Source: Bedellia somnulentella (Eukaryota; Arthropoda; Insecta; Lepidoptera; Bedelliidae). From it: 64,000 nt of DNA. The translations under genes were made by a program, and so were the position numbers. The stretch lies in contig OY755173.1 in assembly GCA_963576735.1 (NCBI GenBank), positions 15,408,873-15,472,872 of the forward strand, given 5' to 3'. The stretch's first letter is position 1. Each line of letters starts with the position of its first letter. Of this stretch, positions 42,400-54,401 are shown one piece after another. The notes beneath the pieces are model-generated. The model was not told where the DNA came from. It did not search any database and saw only the letters and a program-made list of their open reading frames with translations.

Positions 42400-43229
42400 C
42401 CGTGATTGGATTATTTAGGTTTTCGTATAATCATAATAGAAAACAGAAAACTTAACTTTAAATAGATTAATCTAAATAAAGATTTCTTATTTATGTCTAA
42501 TGAAAAATTCTGTATAAAAATATTAAATAAAACATCTAGTTTCTTAAAATTTATGTTATCAATCATCACCGAATATTTTCATAAAGAACACGACACGGTA
42601 TGAAAACAAAATTTTGTTATCTCATTAATTAATTAGGGCTAATGAAATCCATGTTCTTTTATACGCAGTGTTTCGCGGAAAATAATTTATTGGCGAGACG
42701 CGAAGAAATTATGAATACTCTAACATTACTTGGAAACATCATCCTATTAATAAATTGCTAGAAGACCCTTGGAAATATAAATCTGTGAAGTTCGCGAAAA
42801 TGAACTTGAAAATCAAATCATTATCTTACAAATAGAATATTCTGAATCATTTTGAGGTTCGATGTTCGCATCCATTAACCCGAATATTGCTTCTGCATTA
42901 TTAAATTACTTATAGTAAAGACGTGTTCCTGAGGCTTTCTATAGTTTTTGCACTGCAGCCACGGAACCCATTGCGGTTCACTTGATTTGACAAAAGAAAA
43001 ACAGATTTTACCTATAAAATGAAAGTAGGTATTCATCAAAAAAATATATATTATCGTAAACTAAATGTTGTCGTTGTACAAAACGTGTTAGCAATTTCCA
43101 AGATAAGCGATTATTTCCAGTAATGGATTTGACAGGGTTATTTAATATAGCTATTTGTTTTCTAAACCGATTTGATTTTCAATTTCGTTTTGTTTAAAAA
43201 ACAGACTGAACTCAACATTTTTCTTGGAC

Positions 43230-43450
43230 AGCGATTTACATGATACGGACAGGCTTATCTGTACGAATGTACTATGACATCACTAAGCACAGCTCATTAG
43301 TATACATAACTTACGCCCTACGTGCTCATGCTTACTTAGTACGATCCTGGATTACTTTTCCCGCTTCGATTAATCTTTTATAATTATGCTCTTTTATACT
43401 TTACACTTCGGAAGAATGCCATTTTAGTGCATTTTCTATTGGATCTTAAT
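43230..43450 (-). repeat. SINE B fragment followed by RTE LINE tail
   Basis: 43240-43310 (GATACGGACAGGCTTATC, GACATCACTAAGCACAGCTC) is a decayed SINE B piece. From 43310 (AACTTACGCCCTACG, TTAGTACGATCCTGG) it becomes a decayed LINE tail. Confidence 0.5.
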
Positions 43451-44419
43451 GTGTATCGCAGTATTCTTGTTTGAAATTACAATTATTTAAACATACTATG
43501 CGTCTCTACTCAACCACGAGTTAACAAGATCAAATAATTTAATAACATCATATATTCCTCCGCATTCTTTGGGAATTTTATTATGCCCTTTATCTTATTT
43601 GTGCTTGTAGACATTTTTCTATGTGCTTAAATATTATAAATTTTCCACCACGAAAAGTCTGAAATCGAAAGCTGTTAAATAAAAGAAAAAGTTTTGATAA
43701 ATTATTGTATCTGAGAAGCGTTTCAGTTTTCCAAATGAACAGTCGGCAAAGTAATAAATCAATTTAATTACTCGTAAATAATTTTCCCCCATCTAACTTG
43801 GGAAGCCGAGTGAATTGTACTTTATTATTACAAAGGTTTCAAACTGCTTTAACAATTAAAATTCACTTCAGTCAGTGTTGTGGTAATGGCATGTTGAAGA
43901 TAAGATATACATTGTTAGATATGATTTGTATTTGCAATACATACTAAGTGGTTGTCATTTTAATTAATCATATATTTTTATCTGTGCATTATAGCGGTAT
44001 CAAAATGTCCTCACCCATATTTCTCCGCTTACCTGTACTTAATACTACGAAATCCTTCACGCGACCATTTTTTATTTCTTACTTAGAATGTCTCTTTTTA
44101 CATCACATCGTTGCTAACATAGACATCGTAATAATTACGATGACGGTATTTTTTCTAAAAACATTACATGATTAATGCTTATGTAATGAATGACAGTTCA
44201 TTATTCAGCGTCTATTAAGTTCGGATGCCTTTATCTGAGCTTCTTTGTAGGAAATTCACATTAACCTATTTTTAGCTCACTACTACTACTATCTTCCTTA
44301 TTCTTGAGTTGATAGGTTTGCCGTGAATGGATATATAAATGCTTAATATAAGACGACAAGAGGATCATGTTTGGGTTGTTATAAAACCCTAATTAATTTG
44401 ATTATTAGTCTATTTAGAA

Positions 44420-44528
44420 TTTTTCAGTTATCACAGTTTGCCCCTGACACTGAAAGGACACCCTATGTTCAGAACTATTAGTACTTCTTTCTTCGCTTCT
44501 GGGATGTACGACGAGAACGTTTAGTTAA
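44420..44528 (+). repeat. SINE B 3' fragment
   Basis: TATGTTCAGAACTATTAGTA, CTTCTGGGATGTACG and AGAACGTTTAG match the 3' end of the family. Confidence 0.5.
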
Positions 44529-44885
44529 TATGAACCTCACTGCGCTTGTCCCGTACTGAATTCACACTAATGTAACCCCAACTCAACTGGAATTGCTACA
44601 ATTTTGGTTTCGCAGACCAATTTACCTTCATAATGTCCAACTACATTTCCGATTTCGAATGTAATCGAAATTGTATTCGAGCTTTGTGTTGGTAGTAGAT
44701 ATTGTTAGTAGGGGAAATGGATTTATTTACTTTAGCTTGTGTTTATTTGACGTTATTTACTCAGCGAATCTTAGCGTAGAAAATACTGGTCTAGTACTAC
44801 TTATGGCAATTAAATTAAAAGCTATGCCAAAATTAATTCAATTGTTATTTAATCGCCATCACCATTCCTGAAGATTTTAATACAA

Positions 44886-44920
44886 ACTAGTGGATCGGCC
44901 CAGCTTCGTACGGGTAGCGA
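44886..44920 (-). mobile_element. Decayed Helitron-like 3' end
   Basis: Complement reads CCCGTACGAAGCTGGGCC then ATCCACTAGT: a GC hairpin followed by CTAG and T. Confidence 0.4.
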
Positions 44921-45120
44921 TGTAGTTTTAATATCTGAGATTTCTTTAATTACTACTCAAGCTTTCTGAAATTTAGCGCAATGATTGCAATTTATAGCAC
45001 TCCTGAAGTGTGGCTTTGTGATTTTGAATGCGCTTTTATGAACGGTTCAGTATCTCCAATTTTTAAGTTGAGTTGAAACACTATGAAGTATTTATAACAA
45101 CTTAGCTCGATAGATGAAAA

Positions 45121-45652
45121 ATAAATTAATAGTTTAAAAAACACTAAAAAATACGCTTTTATAAGTGCACTTAAAAGTCAAAAATAAATTACGGGTCGTT
45201 CAAGTTGTCTCTATTTCTGGGCTGAAGTGTAAACTATGTGCTTTTAATTATAATATTTGATTGTAAAAGCGTGGGGCGGTGGAAAAGGAAAGATTTTTTG
45301 TTTACCTTGCTAAGAAATCAAGTTAAGCGATGTTTCGGGAAGCAAGCTACAGAGATCGGCACTCTAACTAGAGTTGCAGCACCACTAGTTGGAGGCTCTA
45401 TATTAAACAGTCTGTTCAAAGTACTAGTCAACAGTGGCAAAATGTAGAGTTCTTGTTCGTGTATTTGTTTACAAGAAAGTTTTTCCTGCTCCAGCGCCCC
45501 ACGCTTTTACAATCAAATAATATAATTAAAAGCATATAGTTTACACTTCAGCTCAGAAATAGAGACAACTTGAACGACCCGTAATTTATTTTTGACTTTT
45601 AAGTGCACTTATAAAAGCGTATTTTTTAGTGTTTTTTAAACTATTAATTTAT
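45121..45652. mobile_element. Foldback element with 158 bp inverted arms
   Basis: Arms 45121-45278 and 45495-45652 are near-perfect reverse complements (outer ATAAATTAATAGTTTAAAAA, inner AAAAGCGTGGGGCG). The 216 bp loop has a chance open frame. No transposase. Confidence 0.9.
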
Positions 45653-45746
45653 TTTACGCTTTTTAGTCTTCGCTAATGGCATATTTTAAACATTTATTAA
45701 TTTATCATCATAGATTCAGTTTATCACTCTTTGATATACATCGTAT

Positions 45747-46094
45747 CGTAGTAGCGCCTGTAGCTCAGTTGGACTGATGTGATCGTATTTACAAGTTAAG
45801 CAACGCGAGCTGCGGTCCGTCCATGGATGGGTAACCGCCTAATGGTATTTATCTCGGGCGCTACCGTGCTTCGCAAGGCACGTAAAGCCGTTGGTGCCTG
45901 TTGTTATTGTAAGTTAGCAGTCGTGAAGCTTTGTCAGAGACCCAAACGGGCGGCTTGATAACATCTAACGGTAAGGTGACCACTAGCCTTACAAACCTCC
46001 ACCAACCCGGCTGGCCCCCGTGGTGAAGTATGGCTAATATCTTCCTCACGCAAGAGACCCGTGCCCAGCAGTGGGACGTTATGGGTTGGTAACG
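45747..46094 (+). repeat. 5S rRNA-derived SINE with 11 bp target duplication
   Basis: Contains AAGTTAAGCAACGCGAGCTG, GCGGTC and TGGATGGGTAACCGCC, matching the 5S rRNA internal promoter region. A tRNA-like A box (GCCTGTAGCTCAGTTGG) precedes it. The body ends GCCCAGCAGTGGGACGTTAT. Flanked by ATACATCGTAT at 45736-45746 and 46095-46105. Confidence 0.85.
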
Positions 46095-46114
46095 ATACAT
46101 CGTATGCTAATATT

Positions 46115-46640
46115 CATAATGAAGTTCCAGTTCAAATCCTCCGGCTCCATCATCAGATCAGTTTGATAGTACCATATTATTGTATTCAGACCTTGAAACC
46201 TAATCGTGGTCAAACTTCATTTCGTGGTCAAAGTTCATTACAAGACCTTTCTAACAAGTCCAAATACGGCTATAATACGATCATCCATCATTAAGTTCCA
46301 GTTAATATCTTCCGGCTCCATCATCAGATGAGCTCGACAGTACCATATTATTGTATTCAGACCTTAAAACCTAATCGTGGTCAAGGTTCATTACAAGACC
46401 TTTCTAACAAGTCCAAACACGGCTATGATACGATATTTCATCATGGAATGCTAGTGCCTATCTTCCGGCTTCATCATCAGACCTTGAAACCTAATCATCG
46501 TCAACGTTCATTACAAGACCTTTTTAACAAGTCCAAACACGGCTATGATACGACCATCCATCATGAAGTTCCAGTTCATATCTTCCGGCTCCATCATCAG
46601 ATCAGCTCGACAGTACCATATTATTGTATTGTCATCGAAA
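46115..46640. repeat. Tandem array, four diverged units of about 120-170 bp
   Basis: Units begin near 46121, 46291, 46441 and 46562 with AAGTTCCAGTTCATATC or a variant. Each contains TTCCGGCTCCATCATCAG, CATTACAAGACCTTTCTAAC and AAGTCCAAACACGGCTATGA. Open frames across it are by-products of the repeat. Confidence 0.85.
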
Positions 46641-46744
46641 TCACATACAACTGCCAATTTTCATAACGCTATGACCTTTAGAAGATGGTTAAATTAGTTT
46701 TCTTAGATTTGGTTACATAGTTACATACATACAGGTCGACCTAA

Positions 46745-46930
46745 TAAAAGCGTGTTAATATGGCACAGAGCGCCCCACGCCTTTTCACAATAATACCAGT
46801 ATGTTTTGTTCATTACCGTTTTCAGCTTATATTAGGAATTACTTTTCACTTTTTAGATTGATGTGCTTTAAAAGCGTGTTTTTTAGTTTTTTCAATCTAT
46901 ACTTATTTTTAACTTTTTACTACTGAATTA
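46745..46930. repeat. Diverged arm related to the 45121-45652 foldback
   Basis: GAGCGCCCCACGCCTTTTCA, TTTCACTTTTTAGATTGATG, GCTTTAAAAGCGTGTTTTTT and TTTTTCAATCTATACTTATT parallel the right arm of the foldback. Confidence 0.6.
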
Positions 46931-47489
46931 TTTGAAATTATTTAATCCTGGCGACCGTAATCAGGATAATGGGATGAAACTATAAAAATATTATACTGTT
47001 CCTGATTCTCGATAAGTGTAGAAATTTGAATTTAAATAGGTCCGTTTAAAGTGGGTCAAAATCGAGTTTAAAGGACATACATACAATATATACCAACTAC
47101 TGGCGCCATCTAGTATTTAATATGTAAATTAGTAAGGTTTTGGTCACGGGCGCGATGGCTTATTTCATGAATAATTTTGGTGTTTCTCTACCGATTTCTA
47201 TGATTCTTTTTTCATTGAATAGGTAATAATGTTAACTTTTTTAAATGAGGGATGAATGAGAGTATAATAAACGTAAGAATAAACAAATATAATCAGAACG
47301 CTCCGAACTGCTAAGCTATCAGGAGTTACATGTGATATCGTGAGTCAACTTTGAAAGATAGACATATGCTGTTAGGGAATATTTTTTAGACAATTTTATG
47401 TAGAATATTTCCGTCATACATGATGTCTGTGCAACTTTAACCATTAAGGCTGCACACGCGACGGAAGCTTAAAAAATGGAGTAACTTCT

Positions 47490-47777
47490 CCCGTTTTCCC
47501 AAAATTTCCCAAAATTCCCCTTTACTACTCTGCTGGAAAGTATACAAAAACCTGCCCAGGAGTATGAAGAATAATTTTACCAAGTTTCGTTAAAATCCGT
47601 CGAGTAGTTTTTGTTTCCATAAGGCACATACAAACCGACAGACAGACAGACAGACAAAAAATTTACTGATTGCGTTTTTGGCATCAGTATCGATCACTAA
47701 TCACCCCCTGATAGTTATTTTGAAATTATATTTCATGTACAGAATTGACATCTCTACAGATTTATTATAAGTATAGA
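47490..47777 (-). mobile_element. Helitron-like 5' end region
   Basis: Minus strand from 47777 reads TCTATACTTATAATAAATCT, GTAGAGATGTCAATTCTGTA, then a (GTCT)n run and CTACTCGACGGATTTTAAC. It starts with TC and resembles the left end at 18131. The 3' end was not located. Confidence 0.55.
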
Positions 47778-47984
47778 TTATACCCTAATAAGCCCTAGGT
47801 TGCCAAAGAAGAAAAATTTTAGTTATTTTTTGTGAGTGAACTATTATCTTCCAAAATAAACCATATACTAAACTTAACTCACTATCTAACCCTAATGTAT
47901 CTATTTTAAATAATTTCTTTGTGTCTATCTCGGGGTTGTTACTACAAACGGTTGGAGCGAAGTTATCTATGTCTACACACATAT

Positions 47985-48225
47985 ATTCATAGATATACTC
48001 ACTGCTGTAAATCCCTAAAAGGGGTAGTCAAAGCTTCATAATAACGAATGCCTCAACCACTTTTGGAGATTGAATGAGAAAAAGATTGCTAATTAAAGGT
48101 TTTTGATGGAACTCCAACCGCATCACAAAGACATCTCTTAAAAGGACCCAATATCCTTGTCCCGTCTTACGAACACCTACGGGAAGAAATGGGGTAGTGC
48201 TATTCCAAGGCGAAACTACTCAGAC
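47985..48225 (-). repeat. Family A repeat
   Basis: ATATACTCACTGCTGTAAAT, AAAGGGGTAGTCAAAGC, GGAACTCCAACCGCATC and GAAATGGGGTAGTGCTATTC. Confidence 0.75.
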
Positions 48226-48447
48226 AATATACAAACAAGTTAATACAAGCTTAAAAAAACAAATCAATATTTCATAAGTAGGTATGCATAACGGACGACA
48301 GCTATCATTAATATGTATCTATACATTGTAAGAAAGTAGCGTCTAATAAATGTGGTGTAAAGGGGTAGCTAAGAATTGGTTTTCTGGCGCCATGTAATAA
48401 CTCAATGGTGGGTTCTAACTTAATCATAAATAATGTCCTCGGCGGGG

Positions 48448-48505
48448 GTTGAACTCGCAACCTATGGCACCAGACACTATCCTCTCCACCCCTAAAACAA
48501 GACTT
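48448..48505 (-). repeat. tRNA-derived SINE head fragment
   Basis: Complement reads AGGGGTGGAGAGGATAGTG, then GTTGCGAGTTCAACCCCCGC, a B box-like block. Confidence 0.45.
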
Positions 48506-49992
48506 ACACGGTGAAATGTGCTGTTCATATGAATTTTTATGCATTACGATGAGAAAAGACAGGAAAGTTATTAAAAGTGGCTGTATGCAATATACATACG
48601 CTAGCCTGAAAGTAATGCGAGGTAATTTGTAGCAGTAGCCACAATGCCCGGTCGTGCAATGTATTTTAACGAGCTTCTCCTATGTCGCCTCTATTTAGCC
48701 ATTCTACATTGAAATAGAAAGTTTTTCGCCAAGCAATTTTCACCTCAGTATCCGCACGACATAGCGCTTATATTCCCGCCGCCGAGCTTTACTCGTCCAC
48801 TCGTTTTATACCGCACCGTGTTTTCCTTCCAGCATTATTAAATGACCTCTTGATGTGAAGCATGGTGTGACTTTTGTGCGACCTATTTGTTGGGAAATAA
48901 ACGTATTTCTGAAAAACTTATTTTATATCAATCAATATCAATACCACGAAAAACTTTCTTTGATGAAATCCAGAAGTTAGAGAATAAAATAAAGGAGTGG
49001 TGATTCATCAATTGGTAGGATCAAAATAGGTATTCATACTACTATGGTATAGACTACACGCTGCAAATAAAAGGAGCGAAACGAGCTGAATGACACAACT
49101 TTCTATATTTTTTTCATGGTAACCATCACGTAATGGTTCTTGGCCATGGTACAATTTTTTGTTACAATCCCAAGGGATACATATATGTCAAGATATGTCT
49201 AGGAAAAGTTATAACATAAATAAAATGCAAGATTCGGATTTATATCGGGCTTCTGCGTAAAACATATCTCCTTAAATCTTAATAACATATCTTCTTAAAT
49301 CTTAATAACATTGATACTTAAAGGTTTATTGCGACATTGAGACGTTGCGGCAAATTAAACGTGTTTCGGGAGACGCGTGGAAAATATATGAGTTTTTAAA
49401 TTTGTTCCTCATGTCTTGGTATGATTTTATATTTGCTCGCTTATTACGATGAGACGTGTTGCGTGCAATCCAAGATTTGCAATGTGAATTGGTTTCAAAG
49501 GATCGTATATTTTATTGGAATACAAATGCATTTGGTTTTTAATATTTTTCATATTATACGATTTATGTGTGCCAACTTTGTTAGGCTAGGGTGGTGGATT
49601 ATGGCCAAAAGAGGCATTATCCATACCATATTCCCGCTTGAATTTAGTTTGATATGTATGTTTTGATAAATGTACTTCAATAAGTTTCAAGGCAAGGGTT
49701 AGTTAGCTGGACCATCATAAATTAATTAATACCAAACATAATAGAGAAGGGAGAATGGGGAAAGCAACTAGTATGATAGGGATATGAGCCTAACTTTTGG
49801 TTTCACTTTCACAGAATTTCTAAACGGGCTCTTTGAACCAAACTGAAGTCGAAATTACATTTGTCTGTTAAAACGACATTTGAGAGTGACAAATGGTACA
49901 GGCGGAATATTTGTACACAGTTGTCCATATTTTCCATAATTGGTTCTACGACGTACAACTACGAAAATTGTAGTACGATTTTAACTCATTAT

Positions 49993-50581
49993 CATATGTC
50001 GGGGTTTTCGGTGCGGGAATGGTTGACATTAGCCAAAGAGTAGGTATTGTCTTAAAACAGAATGGAGAACAGGAAAACGTTTTTTTAATAAACTGAAGTT
50101 GGTTTTAGAAAAGAATTCTGGCTATAGTACACTAAAACTATGAACGAATTATTACAAGGCAAAGAAATAGAACTGCGATCACCAACTTTGCGTGCAACAA
50201 TAGATTCCTTCAAAAAATTTAAATATGCACCTATTACAACTGCCGATGTGGAAAGATCGTCCAGTACGTTGAAATGGATATTTACAGCAAGACGTGTCGC
50301 AGATTAACCGTTCCAAATATAGAAAAAATATTAATAGTTTATTCTGAACACCGTGACAACTACTAAAACTTCAAAGTTATATAAATATATATTTGTTTTG
50401 TTTTTTTATTATTTAATAGAGTGTATATTATGAGCTGTCGCATATACACTCGCATATATATGCAAACTGTCGCGGAGAGGTAGGTATTCATTAGGCATAA
50501 TATGATACTCTTTCAGACTAACCTATCTGTTTATCTCTACTCTTTCTTAAATCATTCCCGCACCGAAAACCCCGATGTATG
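49993..50581 (+). mobile_element. hAT deletion derivative with 8 bp target duplication
   Basis: Inverted ends CATATGTCGGGGTTTTCGGT and (complement) CATACATCGGGGTTTTCGGT extend through GCGGGAATG. Flanked by CTCATTAT at 49985-49992 and 50582-50589. 589 bp with a piece of transposase inside. Confidence 0.92.
50140..50366 (+). pseudogene. hAT transposase C-terminal dimerisation region, frameshifted
   Basis: MNELLQGKEIELRSPTLRAT, FKYAPITTADVERSSSTLKW, IFTARR, then after a frame change near 50302 RLTVPNIEKILIVYSEHRDN and Y before a stop. VERS-ST and the NIEK-LIVY block are characteristic of the hAT family C-terminus. Confidence 0.85.
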
Positions 50582-50639
50582 CTCATTATATAGCTGAATT
50601 TAGAAATTTTTGAAGCGTCATCAACTTTATTACTCATTC

Positions 50640-50880
50640 ATTATAGGTTACATAATTACGGCTTTAGATCCCTTCAAACGGGTAGCCAGGACTTCACAAT
50701 AAGAATTTGCTGACCCACTTTGGGAAGTTGTCTAAAAAAACAAGGTGGGAATTAAATGAAAGAACTATAGAATGGTCTTCAGCACCATTGACTCATAATC
50801 ACTCACCCCAAGCCAAAACCCTAAGTCGCCTTTTACGACGCCCCCCTGCGGGAAAAATAAGGTTGGTCCTATTTTTTAAT
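50640..50880 (-). repeat. Family A repeat, decayed
   Basis: ACGGCTTTAGATCCCTTC, GGGTAGCCAGGAC, AGTCGCCTTTTACGACG and ATAAGGTTGGTCCTATT retain the order. Confidence 0.55.
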
Positions 50881-53544
50881 ATATACCCATATATCCATTA
50901 CCCGACCCAACCCATATACCCTCTATACCCACAATACTTGTCGGCTTTTTAAAATTATTATGTACCGGGTGTTTAGAATAGCTCGAACTATGTATGTGTG
51001 TAAATGTTGTAAGCAGCTCCCTGTTTTAAGTCGTTTCTCGTTCTATACTACTACTAGGTATGCACAATTCTTATCATTTATTGCTTATCATGCATGCAAT
51101 TTAGTTAGTATTTATTCTCATCAACCTATCCAAGCGGTTTGAATCTTGGATGAAAACGTACAGAATGTGACATGTAAATGGAACCTGCATTCTACAAAGA
51201 GAATGCGTAATCTACGTCCAAGAGCCTCATCCCAGCTTGACATCAAATACCTAGCTCAGCATTATCCAGTGCTCTCCACGGAGCGACGAATACCTTTGCA
51301 CGAGTTTGCCTGAAGGTTTACGTTGGTAGCTTTGGCGTAGCATTGCAGTGTTTATTACATCTTTACTGTATATGCAGACTTGCGTCTCCTATTGTGTCTC
51401 CTATGCAAAAAGTGGAAACTCTGTACATCAAATAACAAAACATTATGTGGTGTTCAGAACTGTTAGTTTCTTTGCCACAACTTCAGGGATATACTACACA
51501 CACATGAGTCGAGTGGGGATAAAGTTGCGATTATTTTTAAACTTTATTTTTTAAGAACCGACCGTATCGTATCTCACCCTAAATCGGTATACAGGAGCAC
51601 AAACCTGTAAAAATCAAATGACAGCTTTCAAAATTTTAGAAAACAGTAACACCAAAATCCTACCATTTACCAAAATTAATTGATTGTATACGTTTCAGCT
51701 TGAAATGTCCAGCAAATGTCCACTGATAAAAAGTTAAATGAGCTGATTTAACTTCCACTATTGTTTGTGCTCGCCGTATTGTTTGTACGCCCACTTTATT
51801 TCTCGTTCGCCTGATATAACTTGTAGACACTATTTACACGCTGTGCATTCGCAGTCCCATTGCTGCGTAATTAAAACATATGTTTGTTTTGTATTCTGTT
51901 TTACTTTACCGGCTTGGCTCCGTGGACAGTGGGATGTTATTATGCTAGTTATATTGCTTCTATATCCGTGGATACACTTGGGTTGTTTACTGTTGTAAAG
52001 TTGTGGTTTTGATACTGGGGTACTGGCCATATATTTTTATACTTAAAAGTATTTTAATAATGGTGGAAAACAAATGTCAGTTCGTTTGTTTTTAAAAGCT
52101 TTCACATGTAACTACTCACCTAATCATCATCAAATATGTATGACATTTACGAAGATGAGATCCTGTAATAAATTTGTTTGAATATGTCATGTAAAAAAAT
52201 ATAAATAAATCAGCATGGCGTGCCATTTTAGTGAGTACATATTTTTTGTGTGAAGACAGCGTATTTGAAAGGACAATGGCGAAATATTTGGGGGTATGGT
52301 TTCACGCTGTTCGAGAATTAATGACAATGTATGACTTTTTGGGAAAATGAACGAACAAACTATATCTTTCTAAGCATTTGGATTCAAACTTAAAATAAAA
52401 TAATGTTAACAGACGTGAGCTGAAATCATTTTTGCTATTGAGAATTTTAGCTGAATCAAAGCTACATAAAAGAATGTATATTTTTATGTAACGATCAAAC
52501 CACGTTCCCTAAGAATATAAATTAAAATTAAATTAAAATTATCCCTTTATATAAATTAAATATTTTTTTTAAATATTATAAAAATACTGGATTATTATTC
52601 TCATTTTTATGGTTGTTTTAAATTATGAACGTAGTCTTTTTATCCCACAGCCGCTAAATATTAAATTAGTAATCCATATTTCTAATTATTAAATACGCTA
52701 GTATAAGTGATTTTGTGCTACGAGAAATAACTATTCATACTCTGAATGAATGAGAATTAATTACACCGCGAATTCTTATTTAGGGGCATTTTCACTAAAA
52801 AGTGCCCCCCTCCTTTTTAGGGTGTCCCACGTTTTTGAAGTTGTATTATTAAATTCATATATATACATATATTTTTTAAAATTTCTCAAATTAGATTTAA
52901 ATATATTAGACTTGTATTTAATGAACAGTCGTTGTGAAAATAAGTTTAGTTGATTAAATAATGTTAATTCAAAATACTGAAAGGAGATATTTTTAGCCTG
53001 TCCCAGTGCTTACCATCTTCGGGTAATTGAAATTTACGGCAATATTTTATAATACACACTATGGAAAGTTTACTTAAATATGAAGGAAATTATATGGATA
53101 GTCCAACTGAATCAAACTGGTCATTTAAAACTTTTTAATAACACTCGTAAAATTGATTTGAAAATAATGTCTAAATCTGCAGCCGACCGGACATGTCAGT
53201 ATAGTGACGGTCTGAATGGATATATTTTTTCCACCAAATCGGTTTTGTTTATTAAAAATGGCAACACTACCTACAAAGGATCAAGCTTCCATTTTGAAGT
53301 CTGTCAGTTTGCCGAAATTTCGTGACGAGGAGGGAGTGTTTTACTGCTATCAACGGTTGTCCACAAGTTTCCGAGTCAGGTTTGGAGCCTCTTTTTCTTC
53401 TTTAATGCTTTTATTATAATCTTTAACTATTTTAAATCTATTTATACGTTATTACGATAAACTTTTAGCTTTACAATGCTGAAAAATAACAATTTATTTA
53501 GGTATAATCCATTTTTATTTAATTTCGCCTGGATATGTGTGACG

Positions 53545-53607
53545 GTCAGTTTGGTGACATTATAAGTCGTCACCTACAGGCTGGACTACCAAAGTCACCA
53601 AACTGAC
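53545..53607. repeat. 63 bp element with perfect 14 bp inverted ends
   Basis: GTCAGTTTGGTGAC at 53545-53558 and its exact complement GTCACCAAACTGAC at 53594-53607. Confidence 0.75.
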
Positions 53608-53848
53608 GCATAAGGCTAGGACTACATGAAATAAACTTTCATCTATTTATTACTGCAGAGTCAGAGGCGGTGAGTTTCCTTCCCATCCAGGACAAATAAT
53701 TGTGTGATGAACAATGATGTTTGTTGTTTTGTGTCTGGGTGTTGTCCGATTTCCATGGTACAGGGTTTGCTTAGTTTGGATTAGGCCTTGATTGACCTGT
53801 GTAATGTGTATGTGAAATATCCCGGATATTTATTTATTAAGCTTCAAA

Positions 53849-53905
53849 GTACAACATCTACACTATAATAATATTATAAAGAGGAAAGATTTGTTTGTTT
53901 GTTAT
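53849..53905 (+). mobile_element. Helitron-like 5' end fragment
   Basis: TAATATTATAAAGAGGAAAG, then ATTTGTTTGTTTGTT, the same as the 5' end of the Helitron at 18131. Confidence 0.5.
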
Positions 53906-54036
53906 AAATAAACTCAAAAATGTTTACGTTTACGTTTAAATATTCAAGAATTAAACTACATACAAATAAAAAAAATCTGAGTTTTATTTCAACAAATTTT
54001 GCATACATGTAACCTAAGCTTTAGGATTTTAGGTAT

Positions 54037-54401
54037 GTCAGTTTGGTGACTGTCCCAAATAATAATAAAGTTGTTTTATTTTTATTAATTTTATTTTTAG
54101 TATTCTGCTTAGTATTTATTTTTAATATTTTTTTAATTGGCTTAATATTAAGTAATAACAAATTATAATTTTAATAACCGGTTTCTAAGTTAACATAAAC
54201 CAGAAAATTATGAGCACAATGGCAGGACTTGTCACCAAACCGAAAGTAAAATGAAAATTTTAGAAAATTCATTTTATTTCTACATTGTTAAGCATTCAAA
54301 TATAATATATTGACTTATTTGGAATACATATAAAGCAAAATTTAACTCAATTACCATTTTGTTTTCGACATACAGCCGTTTCAAAGAGTCACCAAACTGA
54401 T
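54037..54401. mobile_element. Candidate MITE sharing the GTCAGTTTGGTGAC ends
   Basis: Left GTCAGTTTGGTGACTGTC at 54037, right GAGTCACCAAACTGATC ending about 54402, and an internal inverted copy GTCACCAAACCGA at 54231. Confidence 0.6.

Noticed and set aside
45238..45447. 69-codon open frame
   Set aside because: Lies in the arm and loop of the foldback element; no similarity to a transposase was recognised.
45752..45825. Possible tRNA gene (TAGCTCAGTTGG)
   Set aside because: No T arm or acceptor pairing; the following sequence is 5S-like and the whole unit is a SINE.
46121..46580. CRISPR-like array
   Set aside because: Units are over 100 bp and diverged, without short constant repeats and unique spacers, and the genome is eukaryotic.
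46061..46666. Two open frames of 77 and 112 codons
   Set aside because: They follow the tandem array period and contain the same repeated segment; more likely a by-product than a gene.
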